Shown here one piece after another: positions 26,671-35,025 of a stretch of 64,000 nucleotides of DNA (position 1 is the stretch's first letter; each line of letters begins with the position of its first letter). The stretch is from positions 4,340,001 through 4,404,000 of the forward strand of contig NC_011740.1 in NCBI RefSeq assembly GCF_000026225.1. Reading direction: 5' to 3'. A program made the position numbers and the translations under genes. A model generated the notes under the pieces. The model did not search any database. It was not told the DNA's origin and worked only from the letters and a program-made list of their open reading frames with translations. Source of the DNA: Escherichia fergusonii ATCC 35469. Lineage in GTDB: Bacteria; Pseudomonadota; Gammaproteobacteria; Enterobacterales; Enterobacteriaceae.

Positions 26671-27447
26671 TTATTGATTTTGGAAGCTCACGCTACTTTT
26701 TTCGGCAAATGCGCGCGTCGCCTGCTGGCAATCCTGAGTGGCGGACATTAATCCAGCCAGTAACTGGTGCGGGTAATCGGCGTGTTTATTTTCCAGCGCC
26801 AGAATCAGTTGCTTAATATGTGCCAGCGCTACCGGACCACATTTTTCCAGTTGCGCTAACTGATTCATCATCCAGCTTTCTACCTGGTCTTTTTCCACCA
26901 CTTCATCAATTAAATTTGCCGCCTGAGCTTCCTGCGCCGTCAGGCGTTTACCCAGCATCAGCATCTGGCGACCGACCACCGGACCGACCTGATTAAGCAC
27001 GCGTTCAATGCCCATCCAGCCAGGTACCATGCCGAGCATCACTTCCGGGTTAGAGAATTTCGCGCCGGGGCGGGCAATACGAATATCGCAGCACAAGGCA
27101 AGTTCAATACCGCCGCCGATGGTATGACCGTTGAGATTCGCAACGGTTAATTGGGGTAAGTTGCGCAGGCGATTAAAAACGTCATTACCGCGTTTAATCC
27201 ATTTTCTGCCCATATCTAATGGCGAATAGGCCGACCACGATTTAATATCGCCGCCCGCACAAAAGAATTTATCGCCGGTTGCCGTTAATTCGACTAATCG
27301 TAATGTGGTGTCGTTTTCAATTTCATTTAAATAATGGTCGAGAGATTCGATCATTTCTTCATTAATAGCATGACATTTATCTTCACGGTTCAATGTCAGG
27401 CGGCAGGAAGCCGCCGCTCTGCTGAACAGAACGGGTTGGTCATTCAT
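26671..27447 (-). CDS. Enoyl-CoA hydratase/isomerase (crotonase family)
   Basis: This 258-residue crotonase-fold enzyme keeps the oxyanion element FFCAGGDIK and both positions of the catalytic glutamate pair: GGGIE (in LNGHTIGGGIELALCCDIRIA) and PE (in FSNPEVMLGMVPG). Hydration of an enoyl-CoA is therefore possible, although crotonases are diverse. It follows the TIM-barrel gene after nine bases and precedes the CoA-transferase after nine, consistent with a CoA-thioester pathway. Confidence 0.92.
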   Translation of the reverse strand: MNDQPVLFSRAAASCRLTLNREDKCHAINEEMIESLDHYLNEIENDTTLRLVELTATGDKFFCAGGDIKSWSAYSPLDMGRKWIKRGNDVFNRLRNLPQLTVANLNGHTIGGGIELALCCDIRIARPGAKFSNPEVMLGMVPGWMGIERVLNQVGPVVGRQMLMLGKRLTAQEAQAANLIDEVVEKDQVESWMMNQLAQLEKCGPVALAHIKQLILALENKHADYPHQLLAGLMSATQDCQQATRAFAEKSSVSFQNQ

Positions 27448-27456
27448 GATTATTCC

Positions 27457-28299
27457 TTAGCAATAATGCGCGATGCGATCGACGCTAATATCCAGTGTGC
27501 TGTTAATATCTTTTTGCCACCAGTACGGTGAGAATATTTCCAGTTCAATAGCGCCATTAAATCCGGCATTTTCAACCAGCCGACGAATTGACGGAATATT
27601 GATGACGCCATCTCCCGGCATTCCCCGGTCATTGACCAGATCGGTGGTCGGTACCAGCCAGTCGGAAACATGAAACGCGAGTATCCGTTTTCCGGCACGC
27701 CGGATCTGACTGGCGAGCTCCGGATCCCACCAAACGTGGTAGACATCTACCGCCACGCCGAGGCCAAATTCACCATCGGGATCGAGTTCATCACACCAGT
27801 CCAGCGCCTGACGTAATGTGCACAGACAAGAACGATCGGCAGCAGTCATCGGGTGCAGTGGCTCCAGTGCAATTGGCACGCCGACCTCTTTCGAATGTGG
27901 CAGCAACTGGCGAATCCCTTGTTTCACCTGTTCCCGCGCTTCGTACAGATCTTTTGTTCCCATTGGCAGACCGCCAACCACCTGCATATAACAGGCGGCG
28001 TTCAGTACAGCGGCGTCGTCCAGCGCCCGGCGGTTATCGTCAATCGCCAGTTTGCGCTCCGCCAGCGTCGGTGCGGTGTAGTAGGTGCTACGGCACAAAC
28101 CGGAAACGTTCATGTTACTGGCAGCAAGCTGGCGGGCGATTTGCTGGAGATCTTCACCCTGCAACTCCCTGCGCCAGGGGGCAATGGCGCCAATACCGCG
28201 TGCGGCGCAGGCATCAATAATGGCAGGTAGCGGTGTTTTATAGCCCAGTGTCGCAGTATTGATACTGAATAAATCCGGGCGTTGTAACAGATCTCTCAT
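27457..28299 (-). CDS. Sugar-phosphate isomerase/epimerase-like TIM-barrel protein (AP-endonuclease-2 family)
   Basis: This 280-residue TIM-barrel protein resembles the IolE/Hyi/3-dehydroshikimate dehydratase group. Probable metal ligands are the glutamate in IALEPLHPM, the aspartate and histidine in AVDVYHVWWDPE, the histidine in LAFHVSDW and the glutamate in IELEIFSPYW. It contains no CoA motif. In this operon it may isomerise or dehydrate a hydroxylated ring or polyol acid before CoA activation; that role is inference. Confidence 0.88.
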   Translation of the reverse strand: MRDLLQRPDLFSINTATLGYKTPLPAIIDACAARGIGAIAPWRRELQGEDLQQIARQLAASNMNVSGLCRSTYYTAPTLAERKLAIDDNRRALDDAAVLNAACYMQVVGGLPMGTKDLYEAREQVKQGIRQLLPHSKEVGVPIALEPLHPMTAADRSCLCTLRQALDWCDELDPDGEFGLGVAVDVYHVWWDPELASQIRRAGKRILAFHVSDWLVPTTDLVNDRGMPGDGVINIPSIRRLVENAGFNGAIELEIFSPYWWQKDINSTLDISVDRIAHYC

Positions 28300-28308
28300 G
28301 ATTCAGCC

Positions 28309-29100
28309 TCAGAAGCGCGGCATACTTAAGCCGCCGTCGATGGCGACCGCCTGACCACAGGTGTAAATCAGTTTGCCTTCCGCCATCGCGCGGACCGTTG
28401 AGGCAATATCAGCCGGATAACCCCAACGTCCCCACGGCACTAACCCCTTAGCAATCAGTTCGTCGTAATAAGCCGTTGCCGGAATGGTCATATCGGTTTT
28501 GATTAGGCCAGGGCGCACTTCATAAACGCCAATTTGTTCATTGCAAAGGCGAGCGGCAAACAGACGAGCTGCGGCGGAGACGGCAGTTTTGGCAATGGTA
28601 TATTCGCCGCGATTCATCGCCAGCATGATGGCATTAATGGAACTGACAAAAATAATCGAGCGGTGTGGTAGCTCCTCTTCCGGCTTTGGTTGTGCCAGTA
28701 AGCGTTTACTGAATGCCTGAGCGAGGAAAAACGGCGCGCGGGTGTTAATGGCAATGTTTTGGTCGAAGCTGTCTGGTTCGAGGTCGAGGAGGTCACCGCG
28801 TTTTTTCACTGAAATTCCCGCGTTATTGAGCAGACAGTCCAGACGCCCCCACTGGTTTTGCGCCGCGTCGAGCATCTCTTCATGCAGGGAGAGATCACCA
28901 ACATCAGCAGGGAAGCAAATCACTTCCACGCCTTCTGCCAGACATTCCTGTTGTGTGGCATGTAATTTTTCTATGCTGTCGGCATCTGGACGATCATTAA
29001 TCAGCAGATTAAATCCGCCACGCGCAAGCTCCAGGGCACAGCCTTTGCCGATACCACGGGCAGCTCCGGTGATCACGGCTACAGGACGAGTGGACTTCAT
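28309..29100 (-). CDS. Short-chain dehydrogenase/reductase (3-oxoacyl reductase-like)
   Basis: This 263-residue SDR carries the cofactor motif TGAARGIG (11-18), NNAG, and the serine and YTIAK catalytic elements (SSINAIML, then EYTIAK). Annotation pipelines usually call such proteins 3-ketoacyl-ACP reductase. It is the first gene of the minus-strand operon, with AGAGGG upstream of its ATG and a palindrome behind the promoter. It probably oxidises a hydroxyl or reduces a ketone in the substrate. Confidence 0.9.
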   Translation of the reverse strand: MKSTRPVAVITGAARGIGKGCALELARGGFNLLINDRPDADSIEKLHATQQECLAEGVEVICFPADVGDLSLHEEMLDAAQNQWGRLDCLLNNAGISVKKRGDLLDLEPDSFDQNIAINTRAPFFLAQAFSKRLLAQPKPEEELPHRSIIFVSSINAIMLAMNRGEYTIAKTAVSAAARLFAARLCNEQIGVYEVRPGLIKTDMTIPATAYYDELIAKGLVPWGRWGYPADIASTVRAMAEGKLIYTCGQAVAIDGGLSMPRF

Positions 29101-29166
29101 ACAATAACCCTCTTTTTAATATTGTTTCCTTAAGTGATGATTAGCTTGCGACTGGCAGGTAAAAAT

Positions 29167-29188
29167 ATCAACCATCTAGTTGGTTGAT
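29167..29188. promoter_or_regulatory. Palindromic operator, probably for the TetR-family regulator
   Basis: ATCAACCA (29167-29174) and TGGTTGAT (29181-29188) are perfect 8-bp inverted repeats around TCTAGT. The site lies between the divergent SDR gene and regulator, about 67 bases before the SDR start. Its size and symmetry are typical of TetR-family operators. Confidence 0.75.
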
Positions 29189-29309
29189 CTGCGAGAGCGA
29201 TCACAGGTAATTTGATAACTCAATGAAATTACGACTTTTATCCTTTTTGCTGTCGCTGAGATCAAATCCGGTTATGATAGCCATCACGAAGAGGAAGTGG
29301 GGAAGTGGA

Positions 29310-29948
29310 ATGTATCTTGATACCAGTCACGCACAAAACCTGAAGGAAAAATTGCTGCTATGCGCGGTTAATGAATTTGCCGAATATGGTTATGAAGGGG
29401 CCAGAGTAGATAATATTGTAAAGGCAGCAGGGTGCAGTAAACAGACGGTTTATCACCACTTTGGTAATAAAGAAAATTTGTTTATTGAAGTACTGGAGTA
29501 TACTTGGAACGATATTCGCGAAAAAGAGAGAGAGCTTGACATTTCAGGGCTGTCTCCGATTGTTGCGATCGAGAAAATAATTGATTTTACTTGGGATTAT
29601 TACATCAATAACCCGTGGTTTTTAAAAATAGTCCATAGTGAAAACCAAAGTAAGGGCGTGCATTATAAAAAATCAAAACGCCTTGCTGAAATTAACCATG
29701 CACATTTGCAGTCAATGGCTTCATTATTAGAAGAGGGGCAGCGGCAGAAAACCTTTAAGAAAGATATTGATCCCTTACAAATCAATATTAATATCGCCGC
29801 ACTGGGTGCATATTATTTAATAAACCAGTACACACTGGGGATGGTATATCACATTAGCATGGTTTCACCTGAGGCTTTGGAAGCCAGACGCAGGGTGATC
29901 AAAGAGACCATCCTGAGCTGGCTTTTGGTGAACCCGGCACGTGGGTAA
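29310..29948 (+). CDS. TetR-family transcriptional regulator (intact counterpart of the ytfA remnant)
   Basis: This 212-residue regulator has an N-terminal TetR helix-turn-helix (about 11-57, with VDNIVKAAGCSKQTVYHHFGNKENLF) and a helical ligand-binding C-terminus. I start it at MYLDTS (29310) after GGGGAAGTGG; an upstream ATG at 29223 would add 29 residues of weak character. It is divergent from the SDR-TRAP operon across the palindrome and is therefore its likely repressor. It abuts ytfB stop to stop, the position where K-12 has the truncated ytfA. Confidence 0.88.
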   Translation: MYLDTSHAQNLKEKLLLCAVNEFAEYGYEGARVDNIVKAAGCSKQTVYHHFGNKENLFIEVLEYTWNDIREKERELDISGLSPIVAIEKIIDFTWDYYINNPWFLKIVHSENQSKGVHYKKSKRLAEINHAHLQSMASLLEEGQRQKTFKKDIDPLQININIAALGAYYLINQYTLGMVYHISMVSPEALEARRRVIKETILSWLLVNPARG

Positions 29949-30575
29949 TCAGCGCGCGCGGATGAAATTACCATCAGGTTGGCGGGTGAACAGGACTTGC
30001 TGATTATTTCCTGTATCAATGGTTAAGCCGGTAACCACCCCATTCGCATTTTGACGGATTTTAACAATCTGACCATTTTGCAGGTTACTGAGCGGTTTAT
30101 CCGCGCCCTCGACCTGGGCCATAGCGTACACGTCTGTAGGCGGCAAATTGTGGTCGCGGAACAGCTGGGCAAGGGTTTTGCCTGGCTCTACGCGATATGT
30201 CCGCCACTGTTGATCAATACCACTTTCCGGTTGGAAAGATTGTGTCTCTGCAACAGGTGGCTCTTCAGGTTGACCTTCCTGAATAGGTTCCGGCGCGACC
30301 GGGGCGACCTGATCCGGATCGTTTTGCGGCGTCACTAAATGTGCCTGTAGCTGTGCTTCACCTGGGGAAGGGGATTGCATATCTAACTGCGCTTCGCGGG
30401 TGACAACAGGCATCTGGCGTGTTTCATCTCCAGGCAGAAGAATACCGATAACCAGCACTATTGCCGCAATAATGATCCCGCGGCGATGCATCGGCGGCAA
30501 CGGGTCCATGAGGCGAAAGTTATCTGGTGCGTGCCAGATTTTCACCAGAGTTGGTTTTAGTTCAAAGCGCCCAGG
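29949..30575 (-). CDS. ytfB: YtfB, cell-division-associated OapA/LysM-like protein
   Basis: YtfB is an inner-membrane protein linked to the division site; overproduction affects cell morphology and its OapA domain binds glycan. The 208-residue reading from MPGRFELKP has a basic cytoplasmic N-terminus, a membrane helix (GIIIAAIVLVIGILL, about 33-47), a Pro/Gln/Glu-rich linker, and a C-terminal OapA domain (WRTYRVEPGKTLAQLFRDHNLPPTDVYAM). The start follows AGGAGGAAAACC. The linker seems a few residues shorter than in K-12. Confidence 0.92.
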   Translation of the reverse strand, partial: PGRFELKPTLVKIWHAPDNFRLMDPLPPMHRRGIIIAAIVLVIGILLPGDETRQMPVVTREAQLDMQSPSPGEAQLQAHLVTPQNDPDQVAPVAPEPIQEGQPEEPPVAETQSFQPESGIDQQWRTYRVEPGKTLAQLFRDHNLPPTDVYAMAQVEGADKPLSNLQNGQIVKIRQNANGVVTGLTIDTGNNQQVLFTRQPDGNFIRAR

Positions 30576-30796
30576 CATGGTTTTCCTCCTGCTCCGCGTC
30601 GTGTTCCTCAATCATAGCGCAGTAATAAGCTAACGCTATGATGTCCGTGGTATTACCGCTGTTTTTGTATTCATGCGGATTATCCCTATTGTTTCTGTTT
30701 CCCTGGGATTTGTCACTCATCCCGCGACAAAGTTTTACCGGAAGAAGTGTGGCTGATATCCTGCCCGCTACTTTATACCCGAAGAAAGGAAATACG

Positions 30797-31417
30797 ATGA
30801 CCACCCCAACTTTTGACACCATCGAAGCGCAAGCAAGTTACGGCATTGGTTTACAGGTAGGCCAACAACTGAGTGAATCTGGACTGCAAGGGCTGCTGCC
30901 GGAGGCGCTGGTGGCTGGTATTGCAGACGCGCTGGAAGGCAAACATCCGGCTGTTCCGGTTGATGTGGTACACCGTGCACTGCGTGAAATTCACGAACGT
31001 GCCGATGCCGTTCGTCGCCAGCGTTTCCAGGCGATGGCTGCCGAAGGTGTGAAATATCTTGAAGAAAATGCCAAAAAAGAAGGTGTGAACAGCACCGAAT
31101 CTGGCCTGCAATTCCGCGTGATCAACCAGGGCGAAGGCGCAATTCCGGCACGTACCGACCGCGTTCGTGTTCATTACACCGGAAAACTGATCGACGGCAC
31201 TGTGTTTGACAGCTCCGTTGCTCGTGGCGAACCGGCTGAATTCCCGGTTAACGGCGTGATCCCTGGCTGGATTGAAGCACTGACTCTGATGCCGGTAGGT
31301 TCTAAATGGGAACTGACCATCCCGCAGGAACTGGCCTATGGCGAGCGCGGCGCTGGCGCGTCCATCCCGCCGTTCAGCACTTTGGTGTTTGAAGTCGAAC
31401 TGCTGGAAATCCTCTAA
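30797..31417 (+). CDS. fklB: FklB (FKBP22), peptidyl-prolyl isomerase
   Basis: FklB is a 206-residue dimeric FKBP-type peptidyl-prolyl cis-trans isomerase. The helical N-terminal dimerisation domain (about 1-90) is followed by the FKBP domain with VHYTGKLIDGTVFDSS, EFPVNGVIPGW and IPQELAYGERGAGASIPPFSTLVFEVELLEI. I use ATG 30797, after GAAAGGAAAT; a longer frame from 30638 is unlikely. It is divergent from ytfB. Confidence 0.96.
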   Translation: MTTPTFDTIEAQASYGIGLQVGQQLSESGLQGLLPEALVAGIADALEGKHPAVPVDVVHRALREIHERADAVRRQRFQAMAAEGVKYLEENAKKEGVNSTESGLQFRVINQGEGAIPARTDRVRVHYTGKLIDGTVFDSSVARGEPAEFPVNGVIPGWIEALTLMPVGSKWELTIPQELAYGERGAGASIPPFSTLVFEVELLEIL

Positions 31418-31430
31418 GCAGTGCATTCTG

Positions 31431-31452
31431 TTCCCCTCAGATTTGAGGGGAA
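31431..31452 (+). terminator. Hairpin after fklB
   Basis: TTCCCCTCA and TGAGGGGAA pair around GATT, 14 bases after the stop. There is no T-run, so it may be a stabilising 3' hairpin. Confidence 0.6.
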
Positions 31453-31724
31453 TGGATAATAGAGCGTAAAAACTAGAATTTGCTTACTGTCGATATTTTA
31501 TGTTGCAAATGGCTCTGTTGCGGTTATTTTTGTGAGCTGTTTCGCGTTACCAGAGTGATATGACCCTCAAATTAAACATATAATTAACATTATATTTAAA
31601 TCTTAGTATTCATCCCGCTTATTCTTACCTAATATCGATGAGTCCCGATACAGATTCGTCGTATCATAGACGTACAAAAGGCCGCAGAGCCTGAACAACA
31701 CAGACAGGTACAGGAAGAAAAAAC
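31453..31724 (+). promoter_or_regulatory. cycA upstream region
   Basis: This A+T-rich, non-coding stretch precedes cycA and should hold its promoter. GGTACAGGAAGAAAAAAC provides the ribosome-binding site. In E. coli cycA translation is repressed by the GcvB small RNA; I cannot demonstrate the pairing site by eye. Confidence 0.4.
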
Positions 31725-33137
31725 ATGGTAGATCAGGTAAAAGTCGTTGCCGAAGAACAGGCTCCGGCTGAACAGTCGCTACGGCGCAATCTCACAAACC
31801 GACATATCCAGCTTATTGCCATTGGTGGGGCCATTGGTACGGGGCTGTTTATGGGTTCCGGTAAAACAATCAGTCTTGCCGGACCGTCGATCATCTTCGT
31901 TTATATGATCATCGGTTTTATGCTCTTTTTCGTGATGCGGGCAATGGGGGAATTGCTGCTTTCGAATCTGGAATACAAATCTTTTAGTGACTTCGCTTCC
32001 GATCTACTGGGGCCGTGGGCAGGGTATTTTACTGGCTGGACCTACTGGTTCTGTTGGGTAGTAACCGGGATGGCAGATGTCGTTGCCATTACCGCATATG
32101 CGCAATTCTGGTTCCCTGGGCTTTCTGACTGGGTTGCTTCGTTATCCGTGATCATTCTATTACTGGTTCTAAACCTCGCCACGGTAAAAATGTTCGGTGA
32201 GATGGAGTTCTGGTTTGCGATGATCAAAATTGTCGCCATCGTGTCACTGATTGTTGTCGGTTTGATCATGGTGATGATGCACTTCCAGTCACCGACTGGC
32301 GTGGAAGCATCATTCACGCATTTGTGGAATGATGGCGGCTGGTTCCCGAAAGGCTTAAGCGGCTTCTTTGCTGGATTCCAGATAGCGGTTTTCGCTTTCG
32401 TGGGAATTGAGCTGGTCGGTACAACAGCTGCGGAAACCAAAGATCCGGAGAAATCACTGCCGCGCGCAATTAACTCCATTCCAATTCGCATCATTATGTT
32501 CTATGTGTTTGCGCTGATTGTGATCATGTCTGTAACACCGTGGAGCTCCGTTGTTGCTGAGAAAAGCCCGTTCGTTGAACTGTTTGTATTGGTGGGGCTG
32601 CCTGCTGCCGCAAGCGTGATTAACTTTGTGGTGCTGACGTCTGCGGCCTCTTCCGCTAACAGCGGCGTCTTCTCTACCAGTCGTATGCTGTTTGGTCTGG
32701 CACAGGAAGGTGTGGCGCCGAAAGCGTTTGCTAAACTCTCTAAGCGCGCCGTACCAGCGAAAGGGCTGACCTTCTCTTGTATCTGTCTGCTTGGCGGCGT
32801 GGTGATGTTGTATGTGAATCCAAGTGTAATTGGCGCGTTCACGATGATCACGACTGTTTCCGCGATTCTGTTTATGTTCGTCTGGACGATTATCCTTTGC
32901 TCGTACCTGGTGTATCGCAAACAGCGTCCGCACCTGCATGAGAAATCAATCTACAAGATGCCGCTCGGTAAGCTGATGTGCTGGGTATGTATGGCGTTCT
33001 TTGTGTTCGTGATCGTGCTGCTGACACTGGAAGATGACACTCGCCAGGCGCTGATAGTTACCCCGTTATGGTTTATCTTGTTGGGGCTGGGCTGGTTATT
33101 TATTGGTAAGAAGCGGACTGCTGAACTGCGGAAGTAA
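31725..33137 (+). CDS. cycA: CycA, D-serine/D-alanine/glycine:H+ symporter
   Basis: CycA is a 470-residue amino-acid permease of the APC superfamily with about 12 transmembrane helices; it imports glycine, D- and L-alanine, D-serine and the antibiotic D-cycloserine. The N-terminal motif RHIQLIAIGGAIGTGLFMGSG is the family's substrate-binding helix, and AAETKDPEKSLPRAINSIPIRI is conserved. It is monocistronic, ending in a bidirectional hairpin. Confidence 0.97.
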   Translation: MVDQVKVVAEEQAPAEQSLRRNLTNRHIQLIAIGGAIGTGLFMGSGKTISLAGPSIIFVYMIIGFMLFFVMRAMGELLLSNLEYKSFSDFASDLLGPWAGYFTGWTYWFCWVVTGMADVVAITAYAQFWFPGLSDWVASLSVIILLLVLNLATVKMFGEMEFWFAMIKIVAIVSLIVVGLIMVMMHFQSPTGVEASFTHLWNDGGWFPKGLSGFFAGFQIAVFAFVGIELVGTTAAETKDPEKSLPRAINSIPIRIIMFYVFALIVIMSVTPWSSVVAEKSPFVELFVLVGLPAAASVINFVVLTSAASSANSGVFSTSRMLFGLAQEGVAPKAFAKLSKRAVPAKGLTFSCICLLGGVVMLYVNPSVIGAFTMITTVSAILFMFVWTIILCSYLVYRKQRPHLHEKSIYKMPLGKLMCWVCMAFFVFVIVLLTLEDDTRQALIVTPLWFILLGLGWLFIGKKRTAELRK

Positions 33138-33149
33138 CGGCTTTCTCAT

Positions 33150-33179
33150 GCTGGATGGCGCAATGCCATCCAGCTTTTA
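33150..33179. terminator. Terminator between cycA and ytfE
   Basis: GCTGGATGGC (33150-33159) and GCCATCCAGC (33165-33174) pair around GCAAT, followed by TTTT on the plus strand. It separates the convergent cycA and ytfE. Confidence 0.8.
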
Positions 33180-33181
33180 GA

Positions 33182-33844
33182 TCACTCACCCGCCAGCGCG
33201 CGCGGGAATAGTACATTGTTTTCCAGACTGATGTGCTCCATCAGGTCATCAATCAGTTCATTAATGCCGTTATACATCGCTTTCCAGGTGGTGCAGGCTT
33301 CCGGCGGCGGTGTGACGTTATTGGTGGTGTGTTTGATCACTTCCAGCAGTTCGCCCGCTTCATCGTGCTCGCTTTCCATCACGCTAATTGGCCCCATTGC
33401 CTGGCTGCCCATGCCTTGTTTGATCATCGGGAAGAGGATCTGCTCTTCTTTCATCATGTGGCTGGAAAGCTCTTCATGCAGCATAGTCAGGTATTTTGTC
33501 AGCCCTTTTGGCACGCTCGGTTTGTCGGCGTGAACGCGCTCGACTTTGGTAGCTTGCAGGATCAGCTCCGGCAACTGCTCGCGGTGACGATCGTGGTAGC
33601 GCACGATGATATGGTCGATGATTTCTGCCAGTGGGGCGCTACGCCAGTCTTTCTCAATCGGTTGTTCAGCAAGCTTTGCCAGTTCGGCTTCAATGACGTC
33701 AACATCCAGTTCTTTACGTGCCGCCGCGCGCGCCAGCGTTTGCTTACCGCCACAGCAGTAATCCATATCATATTTACGAAACAGAGCCGAAGCGCGAGGA
33801 ATAGAGAGCGCCAGTTCACCTAAAGGTTGGTCGCGATAAGCCAT
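33182..33844 (-). CDS. ytfE: YtfE/RIC, di-iron protein for repair of iron-sulfur centres
   Basis: YtfE is a 220-residue di-iron protein that restores Fe-S clusters damaged by nitric oxide or peroxide. The N-terminal ScdA-like domain has the CC motif (YDMDYCCGGKQTLARAA, about 26-42), and the C-terminal hemerythrin-like four-helix bundle carries His and Glu ligands (HIIVRYHDRHREQLP, MLHEELSSHMMKEEQILFP, ESEHDEAGELLEVI, LMEHISLENNVLFP). A near-perfect NsrR site lies just upstream. Confidence 0.96.
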   Translation of the reverse strand: MAYRDQPLGELALSIPRASALFRKYDMDYCCGGKQTLARAAARKELDVDVIEAELAKLAEQPIEKDWRSAPLAEIIDHIIVRYHDRHREQLPELILQATKVERVHADKPSVPKGLTKYLTMLHEELSSHMMKEEQILFPMIKQGMGSQAMGPISVMESEHDEAGELLEVIKHTTNNVTPPPEACTTWKAMYNGINELIDDLMEHISLENNVLFPRALAGE

Positions 33845-33870
33845 AGCTGATACCTCATTCTTAATAATAT

Positions 33871-33893
33871 AAGATGTATTTTAAATGCATCTT
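33871..33893 (-). promoter_or_regulatory. NsrR operator upstream of ytfE
   Basis: AAGATGTATTTTAAATGCA continues with TCTT to give inverted AAGATGYATTT half-sites, matching the NsrR consensus. It lies about 27-49 bases before the ytfE start, consistent with nitric-oxide-relieved repression. Confidence 0.85.
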
Positions 33894-33951
33894 TAAGGCA
33901 AATGCTATAACCCTTACGTAGCAGAGGCTTATTTAACTCACCGCTAGCGTG

Positions 33952-34917
33952 TCAACTTTCAGAGACAGGTTCAATTAAGGGTTTTTCCGGTTTTGCTCTG
34001 ACCGCAATGACTACGCCAACCACTAACAGCGCGATACCGCTCAGTGTCATCAGCGGCGGCATTTGCTGGCGGAGTAAAAAGGTGTACAGCAAACCTGCCA
34101 ACGTTTCGAAAACAATCAACGGTCCGAGAATCACCGTTGGTAATCGCTGGCTGGCGACGTTCCAGCAAAGTGCGCCGACCCATGAGCAAAGCACAGCTAT
34201 CGCAATCATCAGGCTAATAAACACCAGCGGACGGGGGCCAAAAGGTAGGGAGAAGTCCGGCGTTTGCGTATTCAGCCAGTAACAGGCGACGAGATAACCG
34301 ATGAGCGAAACCGGCAGCGTGACCAGCGCCTGCGCCGTCGCCCACATCATCGGATGTTTGTCTGGGTTTTCCCGCAGCCAACGGGCGTTGCGCAAGGCAT
34401 ACCACGCCCAGCAGACCACGGAAACTAACGCCAGCACGATGCCAGAGGTATAACGTGCCCAGTCAAAATCGGGGAGTCCGTGGTCTAACTCAGCAATATT
34501 TACACATGCCAGGCCGATGCCAATACAAACCAGCGCCGGGGCTAGTTTCCCCCACGCGAGTTTACCGTCACGCTGGCTATAAAGCAGATTGGCGAAGACA
34601 GGAATCACCACCGGCAGGGTGCCGATAATCATCGTGGAGACAGGCGCGCCAGTACGTTGAATGGCACTGGCAAGACAGAAGTAATAGATAAGGTTGCCCA
34701 TCATAGTGAGCATCAAGGCGGTAAGCCAGTCGCGACGCGCCAACTGACGCAGACGCACGCGCCCCAGCCAGGCAATGGGTAGCGCAATTAACCCTAACGC
34801 CAGATAACGGCCCATCGACTGCAACATCGCCGGGTATTCCGGCACGATCAACGGCCCGACAAATATAAGCCCCCACATCAACCCTGCTAACAGGGCGTAC
34901 AGCACGCCACTAATCAT
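33952..34917 (-). CDS. ytfF: YtfF, EamA-type inner-membrane transporter
   Basis: YtfF is a 321-residue DMT-superfamily protein with ten hydrophobic helices in two EamA repeats (LAGLMWGLIFVGPLIVPEY in the first, and VLALVSVVCWAWYALRNARW opening the second). The substrate is not established. The start is MISGVL (34917); an ATG three codons upstream is possible. It is transcribed alone, between ytfE and qorB. Confidence 0.9.
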   Translation of the reverse strand: MISGVLYALLAGLMWGLIFVGPLIVPEYPAMLQSMGRYLALGLIALPIAWLGRVRLRQLARRDWLTALMLTMMGNLIYYFCLASAIQRTGAPVSTMIIGTLPVVIPVFANLLYSQRDGKLAWGKLAPALVCIGIGLACVNIAELDHGLPDFDWARYTSGIVLALVSVVCWAWYALRNARWLRENPDKHPMMWATAQALVTLPVSLIGYLVACYWLNTQTPDFSLPFGPRPLVFISLMIAIAVLCSWVGALCWNVASQRLPTVILGPLIVFETLAGLLYTFLLRQQMPPLMTLSGIALLVVGVVIAVRAKPEKPLIEPVSES

Positions 34918-35025
34918 TACTGGCATCCATTGATCTGTCAGAAGAAATATTCAGGGAACAACCGTAGTCGTTCCCCGCATCCCGTCATTATCAGAGAGGA
35001 TACGGGAGGATGCCACTTTAATTAA

